Shown here one piece after another: positions 1 to 9,171 of a DNA stretch of 64,000 bases (positions are counted from its first letter, which is position 1; the number at the start of each line of letters is the position of its first letter). A program made the position numbers and the translations under genes. The stretch is taken from assembly GCA_032173965.1 (NCBI GenBank), contig CM063294.1:2774452-2838451 (forward strand), written 5' to 3'. The notes under the pieces were generated by a model. It did not search any database. It had not been told where the DNA came from and saw only the letters and a list, made by a program, of their open reading frames with translations. The stretch comes from Sitta carolinensis. Its lineage: Eukaryota; Chordata; Aves; Passeriformes; Sittidae.

Positions 1-780
1 GCCAGATCCGGTGGTATTCCTTGGAGACAGCAACAACAATGGCAGGAATATTTGCTCATGCCTAGCTGAGCCCAAACCAGCCATGGGCTGGGGGCTCGGG
101 ACCTAGGGGAAACAGCCAGGGGCCTCTGCTGGCCCAAAGGAGAGTTGGGACAGGACCCTGCACTCGCCCAGCACTGACGTCAGTGACATTTTTTGCACTG
201 TCACCTGTGCTGAGGATGGGGCCAAACACAGCACACAGTTGCCAGTATGGTGAAGGGGATGGGGAAGCTCTGGCAGTGCCCAAACACAGCACGGGACACC
301 TTGGGACGGGGACAAGGATAGTGGCTGGCTGGGAGGTGTTGTGAGATGAGGCTGTGACTCAATCATTTGGGCTGCCATAGGGGCATAAAGGGGGCCTTGG
401 GGACAGAAAGGGTCTCTGCCACCTGGGTCATGGATATCATTCCATCCCCAGGCCGGGAAGAGGTGAAGCTCTGACTCCTGAGGTCCTGCCTCTCTCTTGA
501 TGCTTTTCTGAGGAGCACTCACTCTCCCAGTACCCTCATGCCACCTCGGCCACCTGCCAGCCAGGGCCACGGGGACCATCGGGATCCCCCTCCTCTCCCC
601 CGGCTGGAGCCACACTTTCCCGTGGACATCTCCTGCCCTCCGCGTCCTGCAGGGACCCTTTCCTCGGCGGGCTCTTCCCGCCCAGCCCGCAGCGCGGAGC
701 GGCACCGGGGCGGCGGTGGCTCTGGGGTCCCTGGCCCGCCTCTGAGCGAGGAGAACCCCCCGGGCCAGCACAGCCCAAGG
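1..780. other. HBEGF upstream flank, no gene seen
   Basis: No exon or recognisable coding segment is visible here; the open frames are short and unconvincing. CpG density rises after about 600. A perfect CRE-type palindrome, TGACGTCA, lies at 175-182. In human the next gene beyond HBEGF is another locus, so this is probably intergenic DNA. Confidence 0.6.
175..182. promoter_or_regulatory. CRE-like palindrome TGACGTCA
   Basis: A perfect 8-bp CREB/ATF consensus lies about 0.8 kb upstream of the HBEGF start codon. HBEGF is known to be inducible by stress and growth signals, so a distal CRE is plausible, but one 8-mer can occur by chance. Confidence 0.3.
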
Positions 781-992
781 ACCCGGGAGCTGATCCCAGT
801 CCCGACCGGCCGGACGCCCCCGGGGGCGGTGGGGAAGCCCTTCCCGGGGGCGGGGCGGTCGTTCAGCCCCTCCCCGCCCCGCCCCGCCGCCCGCAGCTTT
901 CTACCGGCCGCGGGGCCGCTGTGCCGGAGAACGGGCATCGCTGCGGGAGCGAACGGAGCGCGGCGCTGGCTGGACGAGTGTGCCCGCGGGTC
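780..992 (+). promoter_or_regulatory. HBEGF: HBEGF CpG-rich promoter and 5'UTR
   Basis: This strongly CpG-rich block directly precedes the HBEGF start codon. It carries clustered Sp1-type GC boxes, including GGGGGCGGGGCGG near 846-858 and repeated CCCCGCCCC near 872-888. No TATA box is evident, so dispersed initiation typical of a CpG-island promoter is likely. The exact transcription start cannot be fixed from sequence alone. Confidence 0.65.
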
Positions 993-1035
993 ATGGACGG
1001 GCGGGCGGTGCTGATCCAAGCGCTGCTGGCGGCAG
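993..1035 (+). CDS. HBEGF: HBEGF exon 1 (coding part)
   Basis: Encodes the first 14 residues, the start of the signal peptide (MDGRAVLIQALLAA). It ends GCAG before donor GTACGG, leaving one base that completes a Val codon with exon 2. Confidence 0.93.
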
Positions 1036-4000
1036 GTACGGGCTCACGTGGGGAGGATCCCGGGTGCGGGCAACGCATCCCAACGCCCCGCTCCACTGGA
1101 GGATCCCGAACATGCGGGAGAGCGGGCTTGGGCAACGCCGTCCTGGTGCCGGGGGTGGGCAGACGGGAGATTGGCCCCAGTCCCGCGTGGGGGGTCCCGG
1201 GCAGGGCAGCGTCAGCCCCCACTCCTGACTGCTCTCTCCGCAGTGTGCTCGGCGGCGGCGGGCGGGCTGCGCCGGGACGAGCTGCACAACGAGGTGCTGC
1301 ACAAGGGCGGCGGCGTGCCGGTCCCGGCCACGGCCCCGCTGCTCGGCGGCAGCCCCGAGAAGGAGGGCGGCGGAGCGGCCTCGGGGGACGACTTCAGCGA
1401 GCTGCCGAGAGGTACGGACGGGATAAGGGGTCCCAGGGCGGGGCCGGGATCGCGGGACGGGCTGGGCTGGGGGCAGTTGGAGCCGGAGCGGTCGTGAAGG
1501 TACCGGGCTGAGCTCGGCTTAATCCCCTGGGTGCCCCGGCAGCAGCTCCGGCTCCACTTCGGAGGGACTTGTAACGGTGGGTGGGGGCAGTGCCCAAGTA
1601 CCGAGCCCCGGCGGCAGCACGCCCGAGTGGAAGCAGCCCGTGGGGCACCGGCACGGAGCAGTGGCGCTCCTGCTAGGGGCTGTCGGTGTTCCTGAAGTCC
1701 CCTGCAGGATGGGTTCCAGGGGCGACCGAGAGCAGGCAGAGCCCCTCGTGGCGGGGCTGCCGTGTCCGGGACCCGCGGGGACCGCCGTGAGTCACCGCCG
1801 CCCACGCGCGGCTGCTCCTCATTCCGCGGCAGGGCTCGTCAGCCGGCGGCCCCGCCACGGGGCCGGTGGGGGCACTGCCTCTCTCTGGGGCTCCCGAGCA
1901 CCCACGCCGGGCTCCTTGCCCCGGGCTGGCACCAGACAGTGTCCTGGGGTCTCTCACGGGGGCTGGACACGGGCCCGTGGCGGGCTGAGGGGTGACACGT
2001 ACCTGTGCCTCGCACACGCGGCGTGCCAAGGGCAGTACCTGGCAGCAGGAGCGTGCGCTGCTCCGTACAGCTCACCCTCCCGTTTTTCCGTGGTTTTCTT
2101 TGCTTTCTGGCTGTGCCAGCAGACTGTGACAAAAAGCTGGCAAAACCGGGCTGAGCCACTCGCGCCGGGGGGACTCAGCCCTCGGGAAACGCAGCAGTGT
2201 GTGTCGGCTGGCTGTGGCTGGGTTATAACCCTCATGGCAGGGGACGGAGCAGCCTCTGCTGTCCGCCTCGTTCGGGGGTATCTCCAAGACGCCGAGTTTC
2301 CTGGAGTATCGGTTTTCTTCAGGCACAGAGTGAAGGATGTCGAAATAACTTTGCTAGGTGTGCAACCGGTGTGTGGCAGCGTGAGCGGCGCTGGTTCTGT
2401 CAGGAAGTGGCTGAGAAGGCACCGGGCAGGTTACAGCTTGCCAGGCTGGACTCTGCCGCACTCTTCTTCCCGAGCAGCCCTGGGATTAATTCACCGGGGT
2501 TACTGAGCACCATAGCTCGGGGGAAGCTAAAAAATCCCCCTTGGAGCAGTGAGTGCTCTCCAGCACCTCACCACCCAGTGAGATCGAGCTGGGAGCTGAT
2601 TTTTTTTGGCATCTACACACCTTAAAAACCATTCCAGTACCGTTGCTAGTGTTGGGCTGTGTCTGGGTGAGGAGCTTGGTGCTCTAGTTTCCACCAACCC
2701 AGCAGGGGGCTGGCCTGGCACCAAAAGCCACTGGTTACTGAACCACAATTAAAACATACCTTGTAATTCATGGGAACGATGTCCTTACCATCTCTTTGGC
2801 TCTGCAAACCCAAAACTTAAGGCAGGCTTGCTCTCTTAATCCTGCCCTGGGGTGAGTAAGGCATCCTTGTGCCCACGGGAAGGAGAGTCCATCAGAGCCA
2901 TGAATAGGGTCTTAGAAAAGCCTGTGCTTGTCAGGGAAATAAAGGCCAGATAAAGGGGCAATTAGCAATGTTCTGTATTCAGTGGAAACTGGTGCATATA
3001 ATAGCAGCATTTGAGATGTATAAAGCTCTGTTCCCCCTGCCCGACTCCCTTCTTTCCTTGAGAATTGTTCTTATGAATTGGAAAGGCCATGATATTTGTG
3101 AGGAGCTGAAAAAAAAAATTGCCCCCCCCCCCCACCCCGGGCTCGGGGGCAGCTCCCAGCACAAAGGGCTGTTGGGAGCCAGGGCTGAGCAGTTGTGGCA
3201 GCCCTGGGATGTGGCTTTGCCTTCCCTTTGCTTGGCACGTGGAGCTGATCTGACTGCTATTCTCTCCTTCCCGAATTGTTTTTCAGTTGCCTTCCTGTCA
3301 AAGCCTCAAGGCCTCGTTACTCCCAAGAAGAAAGGGAACGGCAATAAAAGAAGAAAAGGCAAAGGCCTGGGGAAGAAGAGAGACCCGTGCCTGCGGAAGT
3401 ACAAGGATTTCTGTATTCACGGCGAGTGCAAGTACATCCGAGAGCTGGGAGCTCCCTCTTGCATGTGAGTTGCCGGCGTGTGCCGGTGCGGGGGGAGCTT
3501 TAGTCATGGTTCTTTCAATTCTCCAGGCCGGGCAGAGGAAAAGCAGAGATATTTTTAGTGCGTGTTCCCTACCCGTGCAGGGACAACTCTGACTTGGCCT
3601 CTTCCTTGTACTTCTTGAAAATGTCCACCCCTCCCCCAAAACCTGTCATGGCCTTAGAGCCGGGTTCCCTGCCAGCATGGTGAGCTCTGGCTGAGCTGCT
3701 GTGCTGGGGACTGCAGAACTGTGTGTAGGGCTGGGGTCTGACAGCTGAGGGCTTCCGCAGGTCTGAAAGTCTGATCCTGACCCTGTCACTGTAAATCCTC
3801 CACTCTGGGGTCTTGAGGCTCCTGCATCTGTCAGGGCACAGCAGTGGAGGTGGGAGGAGCATCTCTGCCAAGCTGCCAGCAAAGGGGGGTGGAGGTAGCA
3901 CCTTTGGGGACAGGCTGCCAAAGCCATGCCTGAGCTGTCCCTTGGTCTGATGAAAGACAGGGCTGTGTATCCCTCCTTGCCCACCTCCCTTGGGGTGTAG

Positions 4001-5732
4001 AGCATGCAGGAACTAGATGAGGCAAGTGGTAGGGAAACTGTTTGCAAGCTGCTGGGGCACCTGCATACAGCACTGCTGCTGTGGGAAATACCCCAGGGTA
4101 CATATTTGATCCCCACTGACGTGGGCAGGACTTGAGCTGGCAGATATGTAAGAGGCTTTGTTCTTCACTATCAATCCTCTGAGCCACCCAGCCTTGAGCC
4201 CAAGGAAGATAATAGCTCCCTGGCTTATGGTGCCCACAGGATCTGCAATCTGCAGGGATCAAGCTCCCCAGAGCTCCTCTAACTCCTTAGTTTCTCCCTG
4301 TTGAAGCTGTCATGAAGTTGGGGCCTTGCACGGGGGACTCAGGACTGCCAGTGAGGGGGCATCTTTGCAGGCTCAGTTTGGGTTGGTGACCCAGCACAAC
4401 GTGGGTTGGAGCACCCTGGCCTAGGACTGGGACAGCCAGGTGTCCCAGTGCCCAGATCCCTGGGACTGGGAGAAAAATGGGACACAGGCAAGCAGTAGGG
4501 ATTTGGGGCGTGGCTGTATCTCTTCAGAATGGTGGTCCATCCTCATGTGGCATCTCTCTGAGCCATCAGAGTTTTAGTGACAGTGGCCAACTGCCCCAAT
4601 CTCCTCTGATAAAAAGGTCTTGTATTGACTGGTGGCTGCTCTTGGTGTTGGGCTGTGCCTCTGCCACTGGGTCTCCTGGAGTGCTGATTCTGGGGCACAG
4701 GGTGGAATGAGGATGCTGCTGGACTGGGTCCTGCACCTTTGCCATGTGCCCAGCCTTGCTGCTGTGCCTGGGAGGCGATGCTGGCATGTGGCATTGTGAG
4801 CCCAGGAGGAGGGCTGGGCTGAGTCCGGCTTGGAGATCAGCCTGAGGGTCAGTGGTGCTGGATATAGAGGGATATATTTATCTGGTTGCATCAGTGCGAT
4901 GTGGCTCAGGGAGGGCTGGAAGCCTCCCAGCCTGTGTGGAGCGTTATTTCTGTTACATGAGCAACCTCCCAAGTCTGCAGGGATGGGACACCTACCTCTG
5001 AGCTAGCAGGGTGTGCAGAGACATCCTGCTCCATGGGAAATGCTGGGCCAACTGCCTCACTGCTCCCTTCCCACTTCCAGAGGTGGTCTGGGCAACTTGT
5101 GTCTGCCTGTGGGCGACTGGGAAGAGCACAGACCCCAGAGCCTTCTACTGGGAGAGAGCTCAACCTTTCTAGGAGTGTTCACTAGCTGCAGAAGAAGCTT
5201 AATTCACCAGTACAGTAGAGATAGTAGTGACACCAGACCTCCCAGCTCAGGGGTGTGGGGACTGTGGGGATCAGGCAGAGTGCTGGTTAAGGCTGAGCAC
5301 AGAGGCATCTCCTTCCCATGGCGTGTGGGGGACAGGAAGAGCTCCTGTCCTTGCTCACCCCTGACCTTTGTGAGTTTCCTTCTTGCCCAGATGCCAGCCA
5401 GGCTATCACGGAGAGCGCTGCCACGGCCTCTTGCTGCCGGTGGAGCACCCGCCCAGCGCCTACGACCACACCACGGCCCTGGCCGTCGTTGCTGTTGTCC
5501 TGTCCTCCCTGTGTCTTGTCATCATCGCAGCCCTGCTGATGCTCAGGTGAGTGGGATGGCTCTGAGCTCTCAGATCTGTGTCCCTGGGAAGATCATGTGC
5601 TAGAGGAGGGTGGCAGGGGCTTCTCCATGCCCTGAGCATCCCTTTGCTTGGCCTCGCAGGTGTCACAAGAGGGGTGGCTACGATGTAGAAAACGAAGAGA
5701 AAATCAAGCTGGGCATCACTGTGAATCACTGA
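993..5732 (+). CDS. HBEGF: Heparin-binding EGF-like growth factor precursor (five coding exons)
   Basis: Joining 993-1035, 1244-1411, 3287-3464, 5391-5546 and 5660-5732 gives a 205-residue protein with every junction GT/AG and in phase; human HBEGF has 208. It begins with a hydrophobic signal peptide (about residues 1-20). A divergent prodomain follows, then a Lys/Arg-rich heparin-binding stretch (about 84-102). The EGF domain has its six cysteines at 105, 113, 118, 129, 131 and 140. A juxtamembrane segment leads to one membrane span (about 159-181) and a short tail containing GGYDVENEEK. In this family the membrane-bound form is shed by metalloproteases and activates EGFR and ErbB4. Chosen start: the ATG opens the signal peptide directly before the exon 1 donor. 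The exon order, including a separate 3'UTR exon, matches the known gene structure. The prodomain is the least conserved part. Confidence 0.97.
1244..1411 (+). CDS. HBEGF: HBEGF exon 2 (prodomain)
   Basis: Follows acceptor CTCTCCGCAG and ends before donor GTACGG. It encodes the end of the signal peptide and a Gly/Pro/Glu-rich prodomain ending SELPR. A basic cleavage cluster like the one in the human prodomain is not visible. Confidence 0.93.
1412..3286 (+). other. HBEGF: HBEGF intron 2
   Basis: GC-rich in its first kilobase and AT-richer later. It ends with a polypyrimidine tract and TTTTTCAG. It contains a simple homopolymer pair near 3110-3133 (A-run, then 12 C). A 309-codon open frame at 1577-2506 looks like a by-product of high GC. 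No other gene is seen. Confidence 0.7.
3287..3464 (+). CDS. HBEGF: HBEGF exon 3 (heparin-binding region and first EGF loops)
   Basis: Encodes the basic heparin-binding stretch and the first four EGF cysteines, including KKRDPCLRKYKDFCIHGEC. It ends at ...TGC AT before donor GTGAGT; the split codon becomes Ile with exon 4, as in mammalian HBEGF. Confidence 0.97.
3465..5390 (+). other. HBEGF: HBEGF intron 3
   Basis: GT/AG intron of about 1.9 kb, ending TTCTTGCCCAG. I see no repeat copy, RNA gene or second coding segment in it. Confidence 0.7.
5391..5546 (+). CDS. HBEGF: HBEGF exon 4 (last EGF loop and membrane span)
   Basis: Encodes CQPGYHGERC, which closes the EGF domain, then the juxtamembrane segment where shedding occurs in this family, and a transmembrane helix of about 23 hydrophobic residues. 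Donor AG|GTGAGT. Confidence 0.97.
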
Positions 5733-5752
5733 GGATGCCAGGTGCTGGCGAG
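5660..5752 (+). CDS. HBEGF: HBEGF exon 5 (cytoplasmic tail, stop, start of 3'UTR)
   Basis: Encodes the tail CHKRGGYDVENEEKIKLG and the end of the protein. The stop TGA is at 5730-5732. Twenty further bases are 3'UTR before donor GTGAGC at 5753, so the coding end is close to the last exon junction. Confidence 0.93.
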
Positions 5753-7098
5753 GTGAGCCCCTGGCTGGGCACGGGGCAGCAGTGGGGCTGGTGGACATCT
5801 GGGGGCTCTGCAGTTTGTGCTGGCTGGCATGCCATGTGGATCCTGTGCTAGAGCTAGGCAGGAGCTGAAGGCAGTCTGAGTCTGGAGAAGCAGCTGGCTG
5901 AGAGTCTGGGCTGCCCTGTGGGGCTTCAGTCTTTTCTCCCCTTCCTGCTGAAATTCCTGTTCCCTGGCACCCCTATCATTCCTACATCCTTCTTTCTAAC
6001 CCCAAGTCTGCTGGTCTTCCATGCTTTGGGAATGTTTGGTAGTAGGGTAGCTGCTTCTGTTTTGTTTAGTTTTTTTTCCCAGCTCATTCTGCTCCCTCTC
6101 TGACCCTCTGAGTCACTTCCCCTCCTTAGATATTGCCTCTATTTATATACATGTGTAAAAAACCCCTTTCCTTTTCATTCCCACTCCAAAGCAGTGCCTA
6201 TCAGCTTGGCATGGAGGGGATCTTGATGCCAGCCCATGCTATGTTCCTCTGGCTGGTTTGGGGTGTGTGCTCTGCCCCAGGGGTGGCTGCAGGGCTGGGT
6301 GCTGAAAATCTGTCAAACTTCCTCTGATCTGATCTAAATCCTGACGTTAGATGTGGTCATACATATTGCAGCTACTTCTCATCTTAAAAAAAAAAAAAAA
6401 GAAAAGTCATTGTTCTTTGTGAGGATGAAGTAATGCCTTCGGAGAATTTCTGTCATGTTCATCACAGCGCTGGGGGTGGGAATTTGAGCTGTTTGGAGGA
6501 GCTGAATTTTCAGGAAGGAGAGGCTTGTCATAAGGCTTTCCTCACTGTCCCCTTCACCCTGGGGATTACTGGGGCGATGTGTCCAGGATAAAAAGTGCTG
6601 TGGCCCCCGGAAGGGGAAGCACGGTGGAGTTCCTTGGCGCCCATCCCTCGGGTCCAGCCCCGAGTGGCTGCTGGGGTCGGGCGGGCAGCGGCAGAGCGGC
6701 CCGGGACGGCGGGCTGAGCTGTGCCGCCTCTCTCTTGCAGGGGTCGGCACTAATGCACTTCTACCTCCTGGAAGAGGCGAGGCCGCGGCGCCAGCGGCAC
6801 GGGGCTGCGGCACGCTGGGGGCTCGCCGGAGCCCCGGGACGGCAGCGGCGGCGCTGCGGCAGCTCCGGGGCCGGAGCGGGCTCGGGAGCGGCGCCGAGCG
6901 GGGGCACAGGGGCGCTCCGGCGGCTCTCCGCCCACCGCAGTGTGCGCCGAGGAACAAGCTGTGAAAGGGAGGAGACCGGGCTCGGGGCTTCCTTCGCCGC
7001 AGGAGAGGGGGGGGGTAACAGCTATTTAACAAAATATTTTTCATTTTAAATTATATATTTATTTTAGATAAACTGTACATAGTATTTATATTTATTGT

Positions 7099-7148
7099 AG
7101 GTCTGACCCTGCGTCCTTCATGTAGGTCAAGATGACAGGGTCAGACCT
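7099..7148 (+). repeat. HBEGF: 13-bp perfect inverted repeat in HBEGF 3'UTR
   Basis: The left arm AGGTCTGACCCTG (7099-7111) is exactly the reverse complement of the right arm CAGGGTCAGACCT (7136-7148), with a 24-base loop. It lies between the AU-rich elements and the poly(A) signal, so an RNA stem-loop is the simplest reading. As DNA the arms also contain nuclear-receptor-like half sites (TGACCC, GGGTCA). Confidence 0.75.
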
Positions 7149-7179
7149 CCCTTATTTTTTAAGTGCAATGTAATATTCT

Positions 7180-7185
7180 AATAAA
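7180..7185 (+). terminator. HBEGF: HBEGF polyadenylation signal AATAAA
   Basis: Canonical AATAAA near the end of the AU-rich 3'UTR, followed by GT-containing sequence (CACTTTGTAAC, CTTGGCTTGTT). Cleavage is expected around 7200. Confidence 0.8.
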
Positions 7186-7559
7186 TAACACTTTGTAACA
7201 AACACTTGGCTTGTTAATTTAATCATGGAGGTGGAAAGGAGTCTGAAGGCTGCATTCAGCACCGATTCCATGCTGGTGGGGTACTGCCAACAGCAGCAGA
7301 GATCCTGAGTCTGTGGTCAGGGCTGCTGGATCAGCTTGTGCCATCCTTGGGGAGCAGTGTGGTGTAAGGGGCTGGATCCATCCTGGCTTGGCCCATGTGG
7401 ATTATTTTAGAGATTCTCTTCATATTTGCCAGGTGAGGTGTGTGATGTTTGTGTCTGCTCACCAAGCAAAGCTGCCTCTGGTATGAATAAAGTCACTCTG
7501 GCCACTGATCCTTTCAAAAGTGAAGGGACACCGATTCTAAGCAGCCAGAATTTGGCATT

Positions 7560-7725
7560 TAGACACTGGCACGGAGAAGCTGTGGCTGCCCCATACCTGG
7601 TGGTATTCAAGGCCAGACTGAATGGCTTTGAGCAACCTGGCCCAGTGGAAGGTGGACTGGATTATCCTAAAGGACACTTTTGACAAAATAGTATCATGAT
7701 GGTTCCATGATTTGGCAAAAAAAAT
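7560..7725 (+). mobile_element. CR1 LINE 3'-end fragment
   Basis: Degraded copy of the avian CR1 3' end in sense orientation. Recognisable pieces are GAGAAGCTGTGGCTGCCCCA, TTCAAGGCCAGACTGAATGG and GCAACCTGGCCCAGTGGAAG. It is 5'-truncated, as most CR1 copies are. Confidence 0.8.
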
Positions 7726-7944
7726 TCAGAGGTAGGCTCATCCTCTCTTGACAGGAATCTCAGCTGTTCTTGGGGTGATTGCAGGTTCCTGGAGCTGAGG
7801 TAATTCCAGCAAGCACCACTTTCATACAGTGGGTCAGGAAGGATTCCTTACTTTGTGGTAAAAATAACCTCCAAACCAGTTCTTTCCTCTTCCCTGGGCG
7901 GAAGTGAGAGTGGGGGAGTTGCTGGTGCTGCTAGAGAGCCTTGA

Positions 7945-8500
7945 GGCAGAGAGAAACCAACAGGATCCTGGGCTGCATCCAAAGGAACATGGCCAGCAGG
8001 TCCAAGGTGATTCTTCCCCTCCACCATGTACAGTTCCGGTCTCTTCAATATAAGGACCATGTGGAACTGCTGGAGCAAGTCCAGAGGAAGCCACAAAGTT
8101 CATAAGAGGAGCGGAAGATCTTCCCTATGAAGACAGACTGAAAGAACTGGGGCTGTTCTGGTGGAGAAGAAAAGGTTGAGTGGAGAACTCATTGCAACTT
8201 TTCAGTGTCTGAAGGGGCCTCCAAGGAAGCCAGAGAGGGACTCTTCACCAGGAACTTTAGTGAAATGACAAGGAATAATAGGCACAAATTTGAAGAAGGA
8301 AAATTTAGGTCAGATATACAGAAGAAATTCTTTATTGTGAGGGATAGGAATAGGTTGCCCAGAGAAGCTGTTGCTGCCCCATCCCTGGGAATGTCCAAGG
8401 CAAGGGTGGATGGGGCTTGGAGCAACCTGGGATGGTGGAAGGTTGTCCCTGCCTGGATCTTTAGGGTCCTTTCCACCTCCTTAACATTCTATGATTCCCA
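7945..8500 (+). mobile_element. CR1 LINE 3'-end fragment
   Basis: About 550 bp of CR1 in sense orientation: an early block (CAGGATCCTGGGCTGCATC), a middle block (GAAGACAGACTGAAAGAACT) and the 3' end (GCAACCTGGGATGGTGGAAG), ending in ATTCTATGATTC. It lies between HBEGF and the PFDN1 CpG island. Confidence 0.88.
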
Positions 8501-8687
8501 GCTCAGGCAGGGATGGTTCTCCTGCTCCGGGCCTTCTCCCAGCCCCGCGCGGTGCTGCCAGCTCGGCCAGGGGCACCCAGGAGGGGCTGGTCTGATGTGG
8601 AGGCCTCGGGCCCGCGACCCCACCGAAGTACGGGCCCGGCAGGGCACGGCCTGGTGCCAGGAACCCTCACGGGAGCCTCCGGCTTGG

Positions 8688-9066
8688 TTGGTGCCGGTGC
8701 CGGTCCCTCAGCGGCCCCGGTCGGTGCCGGTGCCGGTGCCACAGCAGCCCTGGTCGGAGCCGCTACCAGTCCCTGTCCTTAAGCAGCCCCGGTACCGGTG
8801 CCGGTCCCTCAGCAGCCCCGGTCGATATCGATACCGGTGCCGGTCCCTCAGCAGCCCCGGTCGATATCGATACCGGTGCCGGTGCCGGTCCCTCAGCGGC
8901 CCCGGTCGGTGCCGGTGCCGGTCCCTCAGCGGCCCCGGTCGGTGCCGGTGCCGGTCCCTCAGCAGCCCCGGTCGATATCGATACCGGTGCCGGTGCCGGT
9001 CCCTCAGCAGCCCCGGTCGGTGCCGGTGCCGGTGCCGGTGCCGGTGCCGGTGCCGGTGCCGGTGCC
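8688..9066. repeat. GC-rich composite minisatellite next to the PFDN1 promoter
   Basis: Tandem array made from the hexamer CGGTGC, a CCGGTCCCTCAGC(A/G)GCCC block and a GTCGATATCGATAC block. Combined periods are mostly 33, 39 or 45 bp. The last 60 bp are an almost pure CGGTGC run. Period lengths are multiples of three, which keeps a Pro/Val-rich frame open; that is not evidence of coding. The array ends about 70 bp before the PFDN1 start codon. Confidence 0.9.
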
Positions 9067-9067
9067 T

Positions 9068-9146
9068 CAGCGCCTCCCGCCCGCGGGTGGGGCCCGCGCT
9101 GCCCCCGCCCCTCGGCGCACGCGCAGTGCGCAGACAAGATGGCGGC
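9068..9146 (+). promoter_or_regulatory. PFDN1: PFDN1 CpG-island core promoter with NRF1-like and YY1 sites
   Basis: CpG-dense sequence between the minisatellite and the start codon. GCGCACGCGCA at 9115-9125 resembles the NRF1 site. CAAGATGGCGGC at 9135-9146 is a canonical YY1 motif overlapping the start codon, an arrangement typical of housekeeping genes with very short 5'UTRs. There is no TATA box. Confidence 0.7.
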
Positions 9147-9171
9147 GCCCGTGGATCTGGAGCTCAAGAAG
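9139..9171 (+). CDS. PFDN1: PFDN1 exon 1 (coding part)
   Basis: Encodes the 11 residues MAAPVDLELKK and stops on a codon boundary before donor GTGCGG. It is too short to be found as an open frame alone; identity comes from the family's N-terminus. Confidence 0.93.

Larger units (their letters stand above)
6741..7205 (+). other. HBEGF: HBEGF exon 6, 3'UTR with AU-rich elements
   Basis: Starts after a good acceptor (CTCTCTCTTGCAG at 6728-6740); a wholly non-coding last exon is known for HBEGF. The first 275 bases are GC-rich. From about 7016 the sequence turns AU-rich with several ATTTA pentamers (near 7022, 7057, 7083 and 7091), as expected for an unstable early-response mRNA. A perfect hairpin at 7099-7148 and AATAAA at 7180-7185 follow. 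Confidence 0.8.

Noticed and set aside
1577..2506. 309-codon frame inside HBEGF intron 2
   Set aside because: GC-rich intron with few stops; no domain, and HBEGF splicing skips it cleanly.
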